From an uncultured bacterium (GTDB lineage Bacteria > Verrucomicrobiota > Kiritimatiellia > CAIKKV01 > CALHGX01), in assembly GCA_938031185.1 (NCBI GenBank), contig CALHGX010000023.1, positions 1 to 64,000 of the forward strand: 64,000 nt of DNA, read 5' to 3'. The stretch's first letter is position 1; each line of letters begins with the position of its first letter. Shown piece by piece: positions 1 to 8,349 of this stretch. A program made the translations under genes and the position numbers. The notes under the pieces were generated by a model. It was not told the origin of the DNA and ran no database searches. It was given only the letters and a program-made list of their open reading frames with translations.

Positions 1-1083
1 GGGCCGGGGCAGATCAGCCCGTCGGGCGTCGTGTGGGTGGCATACGGCGAAGGGACGAATTTTGTCATCAGCGCGACGAACCGTCAGCGGATTTTCGATA
101 TCCGGACCAACGGCGTGAGCCTTGGCTGGAGCTTCTCGTTCGACAGCGTGTGGACGAATTTCACATGGGCCAACGTTACCTCCAATGGCATGATCGAGGC
201 GTGGTTCACCAACTGGCACACGCTGGCGGTCGCGTCGGCGCACGGCGGAGCCTGGGCGCCAGTGGGCGTGCATACAGGCGATGCGGGGTCGGTGTGGACG
301 CTGGCGGTGACCAATTCGCCGATGTTGTTTGGCGGCACGCAGTATGTCTGCATCGGGTGGGCGGCATCGGGCAGCGTGCCGACCAACACCGTGCCGGGGC
401 CGGGGGCGACGAACACCGGATCGTTCGCGCTTACCGAAGATTCGGGGATCGTGTGGCAATGGGCCACGAATTACCATCTCGGCCTGACGGCGCTGGGCAG
501 CGGCACGCTGGCGCCGATGAGCGGCTGGCAGGCGGCCGGCTCCGTGGTGGCGGTGACGGCCACCCCGTCCCTCTACTGGCACTTCGGCGCGTGGAGCGGC
601 GATACCAACGGCTGCGCGATCGCCGGGCCGGTTCTGGATGCCGCTATGACGCAGGCCCGATATTTGACGGCCCAGTTCCTGCCCAACTTGGTGACCAACG
701 CGCCGACACCGGTGCCGGAGTGGTGGCTGGCGGCCTATGGATTGACCAATCCGAGCTTCGCGGCGCAGAACACGAACGACTTTGACGATGATCTGCATTT
801 CTCGTGGGAGGAGTACATTACGGGGACCGATCCGACCAATCCGCACAGCGTGTTGAAGATCGTCTTGCAGGAGACCCGCGGAGGTACGAGCACGGTGCGG
901 TGGTTGAGCGCCACGGGGGCTGTGACGACGCCGTATGTGGTCCAGTGGTCCACGAATTTGCTGTCGGCGGGGTGGATGACGGCCACGAGCAATGTGCCGC
1001 GCGATCCGCCCACCAACACCTTCATTTGGGTGGCGCCGGTGACCGGTCCGCCGGTCTTCTATCGCGTCGTCGTGACGAACTGA
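1..1083 (+). CDS. 3' end of a large secreted protein with an InlB-type repeat
   Basis: The reading frame is open from base 1, so the N-terminus lies outside the window and the GTG at 31 is only the first in-window start candidate. The visible part is rich in Thr, Asn and Trp, as in extracellular PVC proteins. A stretch reading LGLTALGSGTLAP followed by AGSVVAVTATPS and FGAWSGD matches the InlB B-repeat/Listeria-Bacteroides repeat pattern. Near the C-terminus DFDDDLHFSWEEYITGTDPT is the calcium-binding-like linker that usually precedes the terminal beta-sandwich of Verrucomicrobia/Kiritimatiellota exported proteins. The role is probably cell-surface or secreted; no catalytic domain is visible in this fragment. 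Confidence 0.75.
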   Translation, partial: GPGQISPSGVVWVAYGEGTNFVISATNRQRIFDIRTNGVSLGWSFSFDSVWTNFTWANVTSNGMIEAWFTNWHTLAVASAHGGAWAPVGVHTGDAGSVWTLAVTNSPMLFGGTQYVCIGWAASGSVPTNTVPGPGATNTGSFALTEDSGIVWQWATNYHLGLTALGSGTLAPMSGWQAAGSVVAVTATPSLYWHFGAWSGDTNGCAIAGPVLDAAMTQARYLTAQFLPNLVTNAPTPVPEWWLAAYGLTNPSFAAQNTNDFDDDLHFSWEEYITGTDPTNPHSVLKIVLQETRGGTSTVRWLSATGAVTTPYVVQWSTNLLSAGWMTATSNVPRDPPTNTFIWVAPVTGPPVFYRVVVTN

Positions 1084-1097
1084 GCCGGCTTTTCCCT

Positions 1098-1125
1098 TTG
1101 AGTTGCGGCGGCGGCAGAGTATTCT
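1098..1125 (+). promoter_or_regulatory. Candidate promoter of fucI
   Basis: TTGAGT (1098-1103) and TATTCT (1120-1125) are separated by 16 nt, about 50 nt upstream of the fucI start. Both boxes match the sigma70 consensus at 4 of 6 positions or better. This is inference from sequence only. Confidence 0.35.
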
Positions 1126-1174
1126 TTTTGCGTTCAGGCTGGTGAGCAGCCGGAACGCCGGAGGATAGAACACC

Positions 1175-3037
1175 ATGAGCCCACGCGAAGAAACGGTTTC
1201 TTTTGACAAGCTGGCCTGTTCCAAGCGGACGTTTGTGCCGACGGCGCGCGCGTTGCCGGGGCCTGTGCCGACCATTGCCATTACACCGGTGGCGGATGGG
1301 CGCACCGGCGCGTATGAAGCCAACCTGCAAGGCACCTGGCGGATGGCCGAGCGTGTGTACCGGCTGCTGACGGAGAACGTCCGGCTGCCGGACGGCACGC
1401 CGATCCGTGTGGTGGTGGCGCCCGAAATCGTCTACGGCCCGCGCACCGGCGCGCTGGCGCAGGAGTATTATGCCCGCGAAGGCGTCAGCGCCAACATCTG
1501 GGTCAGCCGGTCCTGGGCGTACAGCGACGAGCTGATGAGCGCCTGCATGGGTATCGGCAGTACCGAGTGGCCGCAGGCCGCTTATGGGCTGAATCAGACC
1601 GACCGTCCGGGGGCGGTCTGGCTCAAGGCGTTCACCGCGGCGATGGACGAGAAAAAGCGTCCCGTTTTCTGTGTGTACAATCCCGACTTGGAGGACGAAA
1701 AGGGGCCTCTTGCCCCGTTCGTGGCGGAACGCCTCCTACGGTTTGCGCGCTGCGCGGCTGCCGTTGCGGAAATGCGCGGCAAGAATTATCTGTCTCTCGG
1801 CAGCGTGTCCATGGGCATCATCGGTTCCGATGTCCGGCGCAACCTCCTCCACCACTATTTCGGGATGGGCGCCGTATCCGTGGACATGGTGGCCATACAG
1901 GGCCGCATGGCGCGCGGGTACTACGATCACGAGGAGCTCGAAAAGGCCTTTGCGTTCATGAAGGAGAACTTCCGCTTCGATTTCGGCGAAGGCGTTCGGC
2001 CTCTGCCGCCGGATGACCTGCTGCGGGAATGCCTGAAAATGACGCTGATCACGCGGGACCTGATGATCGGCAACCCCCGACTAGCCGACGAACGGGTGGG
2101 CCGGAAGCAGGGGTTTCGGGCCGACGTGGAATTCGCGCAGGGCTGCCATGCCATTGCCGCCGGGACGCAGGGGCAACGGGCCTGGACGGACCTTTACCCG
2201 AATTTCGACATGACGGAATCGCTTCTTTGCAGTTCCTTCGATTGGAACGGCCCGCGGGCGCCGATGGTCGTGGCCACGGAAAACGACTGCAAGAACGGAA
2301 TGGGGATGTTGGCGGCGACGCTACTGACCGGCATGCCGCAGATGTTTGCCGACATCCGTACCAACTGGACCCCGGCGAGCATTCGCAAGGCCACGGGGCG
2401 GGACGTCAGCAAGCTGGTGCCCGGCGGGCTGATTGACAAGCGCAATTCCGGCGCGGCGGCGCTGGAATACAGCGTGGATGTTTTCAAGCTGGTGGGCGGG
2501 GGGGACCGCACCATTCAGGCAGTGGCGGCCTTGTTGCGGGAACGGAGCGATCTTCGCGAGAAGTTGATCAGAGCGGCGATGCGCAACACCATCTATACGG
2601 CTGCCACGTTGGAATATTTTCCCGGGGACGGCCTGTCGAGCCACTTCCGCACGCCGGGCGGAATTCCGATGACGGCCTATCGGTACAACGTGATCGGCGA
2701 CGAAATCACTTGTTCCGTGGTGGAAGGGGACACCGTGGAATTGCCCCGCGAGGTTGCCGATCACATCAGCGAGGTGACGGACAAGACCTGGCCTGAAACA
2801 TACTGGGCGCCGCGGAACATGACGTCGTTCGAGTACATGTCGCGCATCGGACCGAATCATGACGCGAACTCCTTTGGACTGATCGGCGCGGACCTCCTGA
2901 CGTTCAACGCCATGCTTCGCATCCCGGTCGACATGCACAATGTGCCGCCCGAGCAGGTGTTCCGCCCGACCTTGTGGGATCGGTATGGCGGGGACGATTT
3001 CCGAGTCTGCAAGGCGTTGGGGCCGTTGTACGTCTGA
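1175..3037 (+). CDS. fucI: L-fucose isomerase
   Basis: Cytosolic aldose-ketose isomerase that converts L-fucose to L-fuculose (also D-arabinose to D-ribulose) in fucose catabolism. At 620 aa it is slightly longer than E. coli FucI (591 aa) and collinear with it: the NQTDRPGAVWL, KNYLSLGSVSMGI, GTQGQRAWTD and DWNGPRAPMVVATEND blocks are all present. The metal/catalytic residues known in E. coli (Glu337, Asp361, His528) correspond here to Glu369 (ATEND), Asp393 (FADIR) and His562 (GPNHD). The ATG start has an SD GGAGGAT. No other fucose genes (fucK, fucA, transporter) are adjacent, so the rest of the pathway must lie elsewhere. It fits a lifestyle on fucose-containing polysaccharide. Confidence 0.95.
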   Translation: MSPREETVSFDKLACSKRTFVPTARALPGPVPTIAITPVADGRTGAYEANLQGTWRMAERVYRLLTENVRLPDGTPIRVVVAPEIVYGPRTGALAQEYYAREGVSANIWVSRSWAYSDELMSACMGIGSTEWPQAAYGLNQTDRPGAVWLKAFTAAMDEKKRPVFCVYNPDLEDEKGPLAPFVAERLLRFARCAAAVAEMRGKNYLSLGSVSMGIIGSDVRRNLLHHYFGMGAVSVDMVAIQGRMARGYYDHEELEKAFAFMKENFRFDFGEGVRPLPPDDLLRECLKMTLITRDLMIGNPRLADERVGRKQGFRADVEFAQGCHAIAAGTQGQRAWTDLYPNFDMTESLLCSSFDWNGPRAPMVVATENDCKNGMGMLAATLLTGMPQMFADIRTNWTPASIRKATGRDVSKLVPGGLIDKRNSGAAALEYSVDVFKLVGGGDRTIQAVAALLRERSDLREKLIRAAMRNTIYTAATLEYFPGDGLSSHFRTPGGIPMTAYRYNVIGDEITCSVVEGDTVELPREVADHISEVTDKTWPETYWAPRNMTSFEYMSRIGPNHDANSFGLIGADLLTFNAMLRIPVDMHNVPPEQVFRPTLWDRYGGDDFRVCKALGPLYV

Positions 3038-3047
3038 ACGAAACGCC

Positions 3048-3839
3048 TCACCTGGCCGCCGGCGGAGCCGTTTCGTGCGGTTGCTGCCGGCGTCTTCTTT
3101 CCCAGAGGCGCGTGGTCCAAATGGAGATTTCGTAGAGGACGATCAACGGCGTGGCGAGCATGACCTGCGTGGCGGGATCGGTCGTGGGCGTGATGATCAT
3201 CGCCAATGCCAGCGCCAGGACGACCGCATGGCGGCGTTTGCCGCGCAGTTGGTCTGACCGGACCAGGCCCAGCCGTCCCAGCGCCATCAGCACCGCCGGC
3301 AGCTCGAACGTCAATCCGAAGGCCAGGAGGAGCCGCAGGACGAACGCAATGTAGTCGGTCACGCGCCAGAACTCGACCGGAATGCCCATCCATTCGTTGA
3401 ACCAGAGCATGATGCGAAGGGCCGCGGGCAGGGCATAGAAGTAGCCCAGCAGGATGCCGCCAACGAAGAGCAGGGACGCGAACACCAGCCCGCTGCCCAA
3501 CGCCCGGCGCTCCGCCGGCTTCAGCGCCGGGCCGAGATAACCGGCGAGAATGGCGAGCATGAGGGGAGTGCTGAGAAACAAGCCCCCCCACAGTGCGGTT
3601 TGCATGGCCAATGCCACGCCGCCGGTGACTTCCAGCGTCCGAAGGAAACGATCCGGATCCGCCACCACCGATCGCAGGGGGTGCTTCAAGACGTTCAACA
3701 GGCGCGGAGCCAGTGCGCCGGCAAACGCCATCCCGGCGGCCAGTACCGCGAGGCACTTGAGCAGAACGCCGCGCAGGTCTTCCAAGTGATCCAGGAAGGG
3801 TTTGACGGGGCCGCCGTTTGGTTCAGCCAGCATGGTCAT
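3048..3839 (-). CDS. tatC: Sec-independent protein translocase TatC
   Basis: Multi-spanning inner-membrane receptor of the twin-arginine translocase, which recognises RR signal peptides. The 263 aa protein has the N-terminal FLDHLEDLRG motif typical of TatC, about six hydrophobic segments and the conserved PAVLMALGRLGLV and ITPTTDPATQ stretches near TM4-TM6. Its ATG lies inside the 3' end of tatA, a 17 bp overlap that suggests translational coupling. It converges on fucI with only 10 bp between the two. Confidence 0.95.
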   Translation of the reverse strand: MTMLAEPNGGPVKPFLDHLEDLRGVLLKCLAVLAAGMAFAGALAPRLLNVLKHPLRSVVADPDRFLRTLEVTGGVALAMQTALWGGLFLSTPLMLAILAGYLGPALKPAERRALGSGLVFASLLFVGGILLGYFYALPAALRIMLWFNEWMGIPVEFWRVTDYIAFVLRLLLAFGLTFELPAVLMALGRLGLVRSDQLRGKRRHAVVLALALAMIITPTTDPATQVMLATPLIVLYEISIWTTRLWERRRRQQPHETAPPAAR

Positions 3840-4158
3840 ACGGGTCGCCCTTTACTTGCGGCGGCTCTTCCGTTGGCGGTGCCTCGCGGCATGCGCCGGC
3901 CGTCGGCCGCGTGCGATCCGGATCATGAGAGGGCAACGGCGTATTCGTTTCATCCGGGGGGGGCGAAAGCAGCTCGTCTCGTATGGATCGGGCCGCGCGT
4001 TGCCATTCCTCGATGGTCTTGCCGAGGGAGCGCGCGATGCCCGGGAGGCGTTTGCTTCCGAAGAGCAGCAGGGCCGCGGCCAGGACCAACAGCAATTCAC
4101 CGCCGCCGATGCCCGGCCCGAAAAAACCGATACCGCTCATGGATGCCGGCTCAAGCAT
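3823..4158 (-). CDS. tatA: TatA-family twin-arginine translocase subunit
   Basis: Short inner-membrane subunit that forms the Tat pore with TatC. The chosen ATG (4158) is preceded by GGAGGAG at good spacing, giving 111 aa. The longer ORF-track start at 4212 lies inside a terminator stem and is rejected. One N-terminal TM helix (GGGELLLVLAAALLLFG) ends at the FG hinge and is followed by the amphipathic helix LPGIARSLGKTIEEWQ. The tail is Pro/Glu-rich and disordered. Only one TatA/B-type gene is present, so this may be a minimal TatAC system or a second copy is elsewhere; the long tail slightly resembles TatB. Confidence 0.88.
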   Translation of the reverse strand: MLEPASMSGIGFFGPGIGGGELLLVLAAALLLFGSKRLPGIARSLGKTIEEWQRAARSIRDELLSPPPDETNTPLPSHDPDRTRPTAGACREAPPTEEPPQVKGDPYDHAG

Positions 4159-4171
4159 CCGCTTCTCCTCC

Positions 4172-4204
4172 AAAAAGGAAGAAGCCCCGGACCGTGCCGG
4201 GGCT
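4172..4204 (-). terminator. Rho-independent terminator after pal
   Basis: On the minus strand AGCCCCGG / CCGGGGCT forms an 8 bp stem with a 6 nt loop (4183-4204), followed by a T-rich run ending in TTTTT. It lies between the pal stop codon and the tatA SD, separating the tol-pal and tat transcription units or attenuating between them. Confidence 0.8.
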
Positions 4205-4235
4205 CCCACCACTTCTTGCAGCGCGCAGACGGGGA

Positions 4236-4763
4236 TTACTCGCCCATCAACACGAATTCCACGCGGCGGTTCACGCGCCAGGCCTCTTCATTGTGGCCGG
4301 GATCTTTCGGGCGTTCTTCACCGAAGCTCTTCGTCTGAATGCGGCCGGCATCCACGCCCATGTTCATGAGGACGGCCCGAACCGCCAGCGCGCGTCGCTC
4401 GCCAAGGGCCATGTTGTACTCGTTGCTGCCCCGTTCGTCGCAATGCCCTTCAAGCACAACCGTCACACGGCCATTGGCCTTCATGAACTGCGCCACGGCC
4501 TCCACCTTGCCGATTTCCGAATCGTTTACGCGGGCGCTGTCGAAGTCAAACAACACGTTCGCGAATTGTTCGCCGAGCGGCGCGCCCAGCATTCCTTCGC
4601 GTCCCGGCAGCCCGATTTCGCCTGGCAGACCAGTGTCGGTAATCATATCGCCTGGTCCGAGCCCCGATCCCGCGCCCCGCTTGCCGGGCCGGCGGCATCC
4701 GGTCGCCATCGTGGCCGCCAATCCCGCCACCAATGCCAAGCAAACCCATTGCTTCACCCGCAT
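4236..4763 (-). CDS. pal: Peptidoglycan-associated lipoprotein Pal
   Basis: Outer-membrane lipoprotein that binds peptidoglycan through an OmpA-like domain and works with TolB. The chosen ATG (4763) follows a purine-rich GGAAGGAAGG and begins a lipoprotein signal ending in the lipobox MATGC (Cys23), giving 175 aa. The C-terminal OmpA/MotB domain shows VLFDFDSARV, LEGHCDERGSNEYNMALGERRA and VNRRVEFVL. It is the last gene of the tolQRAB-pal operon, 32 bp after tolB. The longer ORF start at 4826 would overlap tolB and spoil the signal peptide. Confidence 0.95.
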   Translation of the reverse strand: MRVKQWVCLALVAGLAATMATGCRRPGKRGAGSGLGPGDMITDTGLPGEIGLPGREGMLGAPLGEQFANVLFDFDSARVNDSEIGKVEAVAQFMKANGRVTVVLEGHCDERGSNEYNMALGERRALAVRAVLMNMGVDAGRIQTKSFGEERPKDPGHNEEAWRVNRRVEFVLMGE

Positions 4764-4795
4764 CGCGCACCTTCCTTCCTGATGGTTCCGCACGC

Positions 4796-6034
4796 CTATT
4801 CCGCCGACCAAGCCGGCGAAAACCAATCTCCCGAATTAGGGGTCAACGATACCGGCGCATCGCCCAGTGTGTCAAGCACCCAAATTTGGGAACGATGACC
4901 AGCAGTGCGGGCGCAGACCACGTGGCGGCCGTTGGGCGCCCAGGAAGGATCTTCATAGTCCGCGTCGGCCGGGCTTACGACCCGTTCCTCTCCGGTGTCC
5001 GGATGCGCGATGCACACCACGTAGCGTCCGGCGCGGCGGCTGGTGAAGGCGATCCATCCGTTCGGCCCCCAATCCGGCGCGACGTTTTCCCGGCCGCGGC
5101 TGGTCAGCAGGCGGGTGTTTCCGGCTCGATCGGTGATGTACAACTGCGGCGCGCCGACGCCGGCGCGATCGGAGACATAGACAATGCGCGAGCCATCCGG
5201 CGACCACGAGGAGCTGGCTTCCGCGGCTCGAGGCGTCGAGGTCAGTCGCGTCAGCTTTCTGGATCGCAGGTCCAGGATGTAAAGTTCGGGATTGCCGTCA
5301 CGGGAGAGCGCAAGGGAGACTTCCTGCCCGTCGGGCGAAAAGCCGCCCGCCAGATTCATGCCGGGGAAATTGGCGATGCATTGGCGCTGCCTGGTTCCGA
5401 GGTCAATGACGTAGGCGTCGGGGAACCCGCTGCGATAGGAGGTGTAGAGGATACGGCGTCCCTGCCGGCTCCAGGCGGGCGCCAGGCTGATCGAGCGATC
5501 ATGGGTGATCTGGCGCAGATTGGCGCCGTCCGCATCCATCAGGAAAAGCTCCTTGTTGGCCCCCACTCGCCCGACGAGAACGATCTGTGTGCCCGCGATG
5601 CCCGGCACGCCTTTGAGCGCCTTGACGAGATCGTCGGCGACCCGATGGGCCAGTCGCCGCGCCTCGGCCGCGTTTTCTTGATAGGATCGGTCAAGGCGGA
5701 CCGTGCCGCCGGCCGCGTCCCGCGCCTGGCAGCGCACGGCGATCTGGCCGCCGCGCTCTTCGTAGTTTCCCGTGACTGCGTAGGCGCCGGGAGCGGATAG
5801 GGAAAACCATCCGGAGCGCCTGAGATCGTTTTCCAGCGTGGCGCGGAACACGCCGGCGGCGCCGGCGCGTTCGCCCGTGAAGCCTGACAAGTCCAGGGCC
5901 GTCTTGCCTGCGCCGGACTTGATGACGCGGAGATCCTGCGCAGAAGCCGTTGCCGCCAGCAAACCGATCAGCGCGAAGTGATGCCATGTGTTTCTCTTCA
6001 TGATGGAGAGGGCCCTTTCCAAGGATGTTTTCAT
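4796..6034 (-). CDS. tolB: Tol-Pal system beta-propeller protein TolB
   Basis: Periplasmic component of the Tol-Pal envelope-constriction system that interacts with Pal. The 412 aa protein has a signal peptide (ending near ATASAQ), an N-terminal TolB domain and a C-terminal six-bladed beta-propeller recognisable from WD40-like repeats such as APAWSRQGRRILYTSYRSG, SSSWSPDGSRIVYVSDRAG and PSWAPNGRHVV. An alternative ATG at 6001 (MKRNTWHHF) gives a more typical signal peptide. Neither start has a strong SD. It follows tolA by 4 bp. Confidence 0.93.
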   Translation of the reverse strand: MKTSLERALSIMKRNTWHHFALIGLLAATASAQDLRVIKSGAGKTALDLSGFTGERAGAAGVFRATLENDLRRSGWFSLSAPGAYAVTGNYEERGGQIAVRCQARDAAGGTVRLDRSYQENAAEARRLAHRVADDLVKALKGVPGIAGTQIVLVGRVGANKELFLMDADGANLRQITHDRSISLAPAWSRQGRRILYTSYRSGFPDAYVIDLGTRQRQCIANFPGMNLAGGFSPDGQEVSLALSRDGNPELYILDLRSRKLTRLTSTPRAAEASSSWSPDGSRIVYVSDRAGVGAPQLYITDRAGNTRLLTSRGRENVAPDWGPNGWIAFTSRRAGRYVVCIAHPDTGEERVVSPADADYEDPSWAPNGRHVVCARTAGHRSQIWVLDTLGDAPVSLTPNSGDWFSPAWSAE

Positions 6035-6038
6035 GGGA

Positions 6039-6824
6039 CTATTGATCCGTCAGTTCAAATGAGACAACCAGACGGCGGTTGCTAATCAGAAAATCAGCCG
6101 GGATGCCGGAGACCCTCCGCACGGCGCGAACAGCCCGGACTACGGACTCATCCATGGGGGTTGAGCCCGAAGGCGCGACGATGCGGTGGCCGGTGATCGT
6201 GCCGTCCGGGTTGAACGTCAGTTCCATGCGGGTGGTCAGTCCGTACGCGCCCGAGCTCGGCTGATCCCAAGCGGCATAGAGCGCCTGACGGATCATCTCC
6301 CGATAAAGCTGGTCCGGCGTCATGGCCGCGCCGTGCTCCGCGAAGGTCTGACTCGTGTTCAGCAGGCGGCGCAGGTCGGCGTCGGAGAGGCTGGAGCGCT
6401 CGCCCGGTTTTGCGCCACGTTCGAGAAGGCGACGTATTTCTTCCGCCGTCAGCTTGGGTTGGGCCGGTTTTTGCTGGATCGGGCGCGTGACGCGTTTCTG
6501 GCTGACCTCGATCTTGCGCGGAGGTCCAGGCGGTTTTGGTGGCGGCGGTTTGGGCCGCGGGGTTTTCTGCTCGGGCGGTTTTGGCGGAGCAATGTCTTCC
6601 GGATCAGGCGGCGGTTCGGTCGGTGGCGCTGGACGCAGCGCCGCCGTACCCGATTCGGCGGCCGGCGTGGCGACGATCAGCTCGATGGGGATGGCGGCGG
6701 CTGCTGGACGGGACTTGGTGCAGCCGTGCAGGAACATGGAGACAACAAGGACGAGAATGAGCCCGGCATGTGTGCCGGCCACCACGGCCAGGTTGACAAG
6801 AAAGCGCGCGCGATGAGGGGTCAT
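6039..6824 (-). CDS. tolA: TolA/TonB-like energy transducer
   Basis: Envelope-spanning protein predicted to link the TolQR motor to TolB/Pal. The 261 aa protein has an N-terminal TM anchor (residues about 9-32) that contains a His, as in TolA/TonB. A long Pro-rich periplasmic linker follows (PPPDPEDIAPPKPPEQ and on), TonB-like rather than the Ala/Lys-rich helix of E. coli TolA. A C-terminal TonB/TolA-type domain (ELTFNPDGTITGHRIVAPSG) completes it. It overlaps tolR by 4 bp (ATGA). Position in the operon favours a TolA role over TonB. Confidence 0.85.
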   Translation of the reverse strand: MTPHRARFLVNLAVVAGTHAGLILVLVVSMFLHGCTKSRPAAAAIPIELIVATPAAESGTAALRPAPPTEPPPDPEDIAPPKPPEQKTPRPKPPPPKPPGPPRKIEVSQKRVTRPIQQKPAQPKLTAEEIRRLLERGAKPGERSSLSDADLRRLLNTSQTFAEHGAAMTPDQLYREMIRQALYAAWDQPSSGAYGLTTRMELTFNPDGTITGHRIVAPSGSTPMDESVVRAVRAVRRVSGIPADFLISNRRLVVSFELTDQ

Positions 6825-7240
6825 GATCCCTGTTTTCCGCCGGGCGCCGTCACCAACGCCAGGCGCGCCAGCTTGGCTTCATGCAGCACCTGCAGCACGC
6901 GAACCACCTGGCCGTAGGGCACGCCTTCGTCGGCGCGGATGAGAATGACGGTATTGGGCGCGGCCTGCCCGAGGCGCATCATTTCGGCCCGGACCTGCTC
7001 GATGTCGCTGGCTCGTTCGTCCAGAAACACGCGCCCTTGGCGATCCACGGTGATCACCCGCTTGTGTTCGGCGGGCAGCTCGGCCGCCTGGCCTCGCGGC
7101 AGGCGGACGGGAATGCCGGTCTGAATCATGGGAAAGGTAATGACGAAAGTGATGAGCAGCAGAAACGTAAGGTCAATCAGCGGCGTCATGTTGATCTCGC
7201 CGATTGGTCGTTGCAAACGGGCGGAAGACTTGTGCGCCAT
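6821..7240 (-). CDS. tolR: ExbD/TolR family protein
   Basis: Inner-membrane subunit of the proton-driven TolQ-TolR motor. The 139 aa protein contains the signature INMTPLIDLTFLLLITFVI, with the essential TM Asp of the family, then a periplasmic domain with ITVDRQGRVFLD and VILIRADEGVPYGQVV. It lies 6 bp after tolQ and overlaps tolA by 4 bp. Confidence 0.93.
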   Translation of the reverse strand: MAHKSSARLQRPIGEINMTPLIDLTFLLLITFVITFPMIQTGIPVRLPRGQAAELPAEHKRVITVDRQGRVFLDERASDIEQVRAEMMRLGQAAPNTVILIRADEGVPYGQVVRVLQVLHEAKLARLALVTAPGGKQGS

Positions 7241-7246
7241 CGGGAA

Positions 7247-8008
7247 TCACCGCTCCTTTGGGGGCTGCAGAAAGTAGCGCTCCATGTCGTGGGTGAACTC
7301 CTCGCTGAAATTGTCCATTTCCATGCACAGTCGGCGGATCTGGTTGGTGAGCAGATTATATCCGATGAGGGAGGGCAGGGCGACGATCAGACCGACGACC
7401 GTCGTGAGCAAGGCGCCGGAAATGCCGGGCGCCACCTCGCTTAGCATGACGGTGCCGCTGGCGGCCATGGCTCGAAAGGAATCCATCACGCCCCAAACGG
7501 TGCCGAGCAGGCCGAGAAAAGGCGCGCCCGTCACGGCGGTCGCGAGCAGCCCCATGTCTTCTTCGAGAAAGAACCCCTGATCCATGGCGCTGCGTTCGGC
7601 GAGTTTGCGGACGGTATTGATTTCAAAGGGGCCCACCTGCAAACGAGGCGCCCCGCTTGGGTGGTTCAGCGTCAACTCCAATGCGGTTGTCTTCTCACCG
7701 GCTTCCGAAAGAACGCCTCCGCTGGCCTGGGCGTATATCACGGCGAGAGGCCCCCCATATTTCCGACTCTGGATGCGCAACGCGAGCGGATTTTCCTCGC
7801 GGCGATAGGCGGCGAGGAAACGCCGGTTTTCGGCGGCCGCGCGCCGGAACTCGCGGGTCTTCGTGATCATGATGGACCAGGCAAAAATCGAGCCGCCCAG
7901 CAGCAGCAGCACGATGGCCTTTCCGAAAAGGTCCGCGGTGGAAAAGGCGTAGATCACGGTGGATGCGATGCTGGCCAGCGGGCAGCCAGCAAGAAAGAAC
8001 ATCGGCAT
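7247..8008 (-). CDS. tolQ: MotA/TolQ/ExbB proton channel family protein
   Basis: Proton-channel subunit of the Tol motor. The ATG at 8008 has SD GGGAGG 8 nt upstream and gives 253 aa; the ORF-track start 43 codons upstream encodes an implausible Arg/Pro leader. Three TM segments are visible: the first near residues 18-40, then a pair near LATAVTGAPFLGLLGTVWGVM and GALLTTVVGLIVALPSLIGYN, which match the TolQ/ExbB core. First gene of tolQRAB-pal, divergent from the mraZ cluster. Confidence 0.93.
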   Translation of the reverse strand: MPMFFLAGCPLASIASTVIYAFSTADLFGKAIVLLLLGGSIFAWSIMITKTREFRRAAAENRRFLAAYRREENPLALRIQSRKYGGPLAVIYAQASGGVLSEAGEKTTALELTLNHPSGAPRLQVGPFEINTVRKLAERSAMDQGFFLEEDMGLLATAVTGAPFLGLLGTVWGVMDSFRAMAASGTVMLSEVAPGISGALLTTVVGLIVALPSLIGYNLLTNQIRRLCMEMDNFSEEFTHDMERYFLQPPKER

Positions 8009-8256
8009 CAAAAAAACCTCCCAAACACCCTTGGCTCTCTTGTTTGCGGACAAGATGCCCGGCCCCAGGGCCGGCCTGTTCCGCGGAGGCGCGGTTCGCC
8101 CGCCGCACAATCTAGTCCTGTCATTTTCCGAAAACAAGGCGTTCGTTTTTTGAGCCTGGCGGGGTACGGCCGCGCAAAGCGGCGTGGAATGCGCCGGTGG
8201 CAGAAAAGGCGAAGCCTCGCGACAGCGGACGCCCCATTGAAAAAAGATAAAAATTA

Positions 8257-8284
8257 TTGACGGTGGTGGGGCAAAGTGTTGAAT
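8257..8284 (+). promoter_or_regulatory. Candidate promoter of the mraZ (dcw) operon
   Basis: TTGACG (8257-8262), 16 nt spacer, then TTGAAT (8279-8284), which matches the -10 consensus at 4 of 6 positions. It lies directly after an A/T-rich tract that could act as an UP-like element. The ORF track used this TTG as a start codon, but that would place the mraZ start inside the -35 box. Confidence 0.4.
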
Positions 8285-8307
8285 TGTGTCAGGATGTGGA
8301 GTGGAAA

Positions 8308-8332
8308 GGGTCTCCCGTGGGGAACAAGGGGA
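8308..8332 (+). promoter_or_regulatory. Possible MraZ operator (10-bp-spaced G-rich repeats)
   Basis: GGGTC at 8308, TGGGG at 8318 and GGGGA at 8328 recur at exact 10 bp intervals between the promoter candidate and mraZ. Known MraZ sites are direct TGGGN repeats separated by 5 nt, just upstream of mraZ. Only one copy matches perfectly, so this is tentative. Confidence 0.3.
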
Positions 8333-8349
8333 ACAAAAGAGATGAGGGG

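Larger units (their letters stand above)
8009..8349. promoter_or_regulatory. Divergent control region between tolQ and mraZ
   Basis: About 340 bp without a supported gene. It holds the SD and leader of tolQ, a GC-rich perfect hairpin CCGGCC-CCAG-GGCCGG (8059-8074) in the predicted tolQ leader, an AT-rich patch (8240-8256), and the mraZ promoter candidate with G-rich repeats described separately. Confidence 0.5.

Noticed and set aside
4159-4212. Upstream TatA start at 4212
   Set aside because: It lies within a strong terminator stem; ATG 4158 has a proper SD and typical TatA length.
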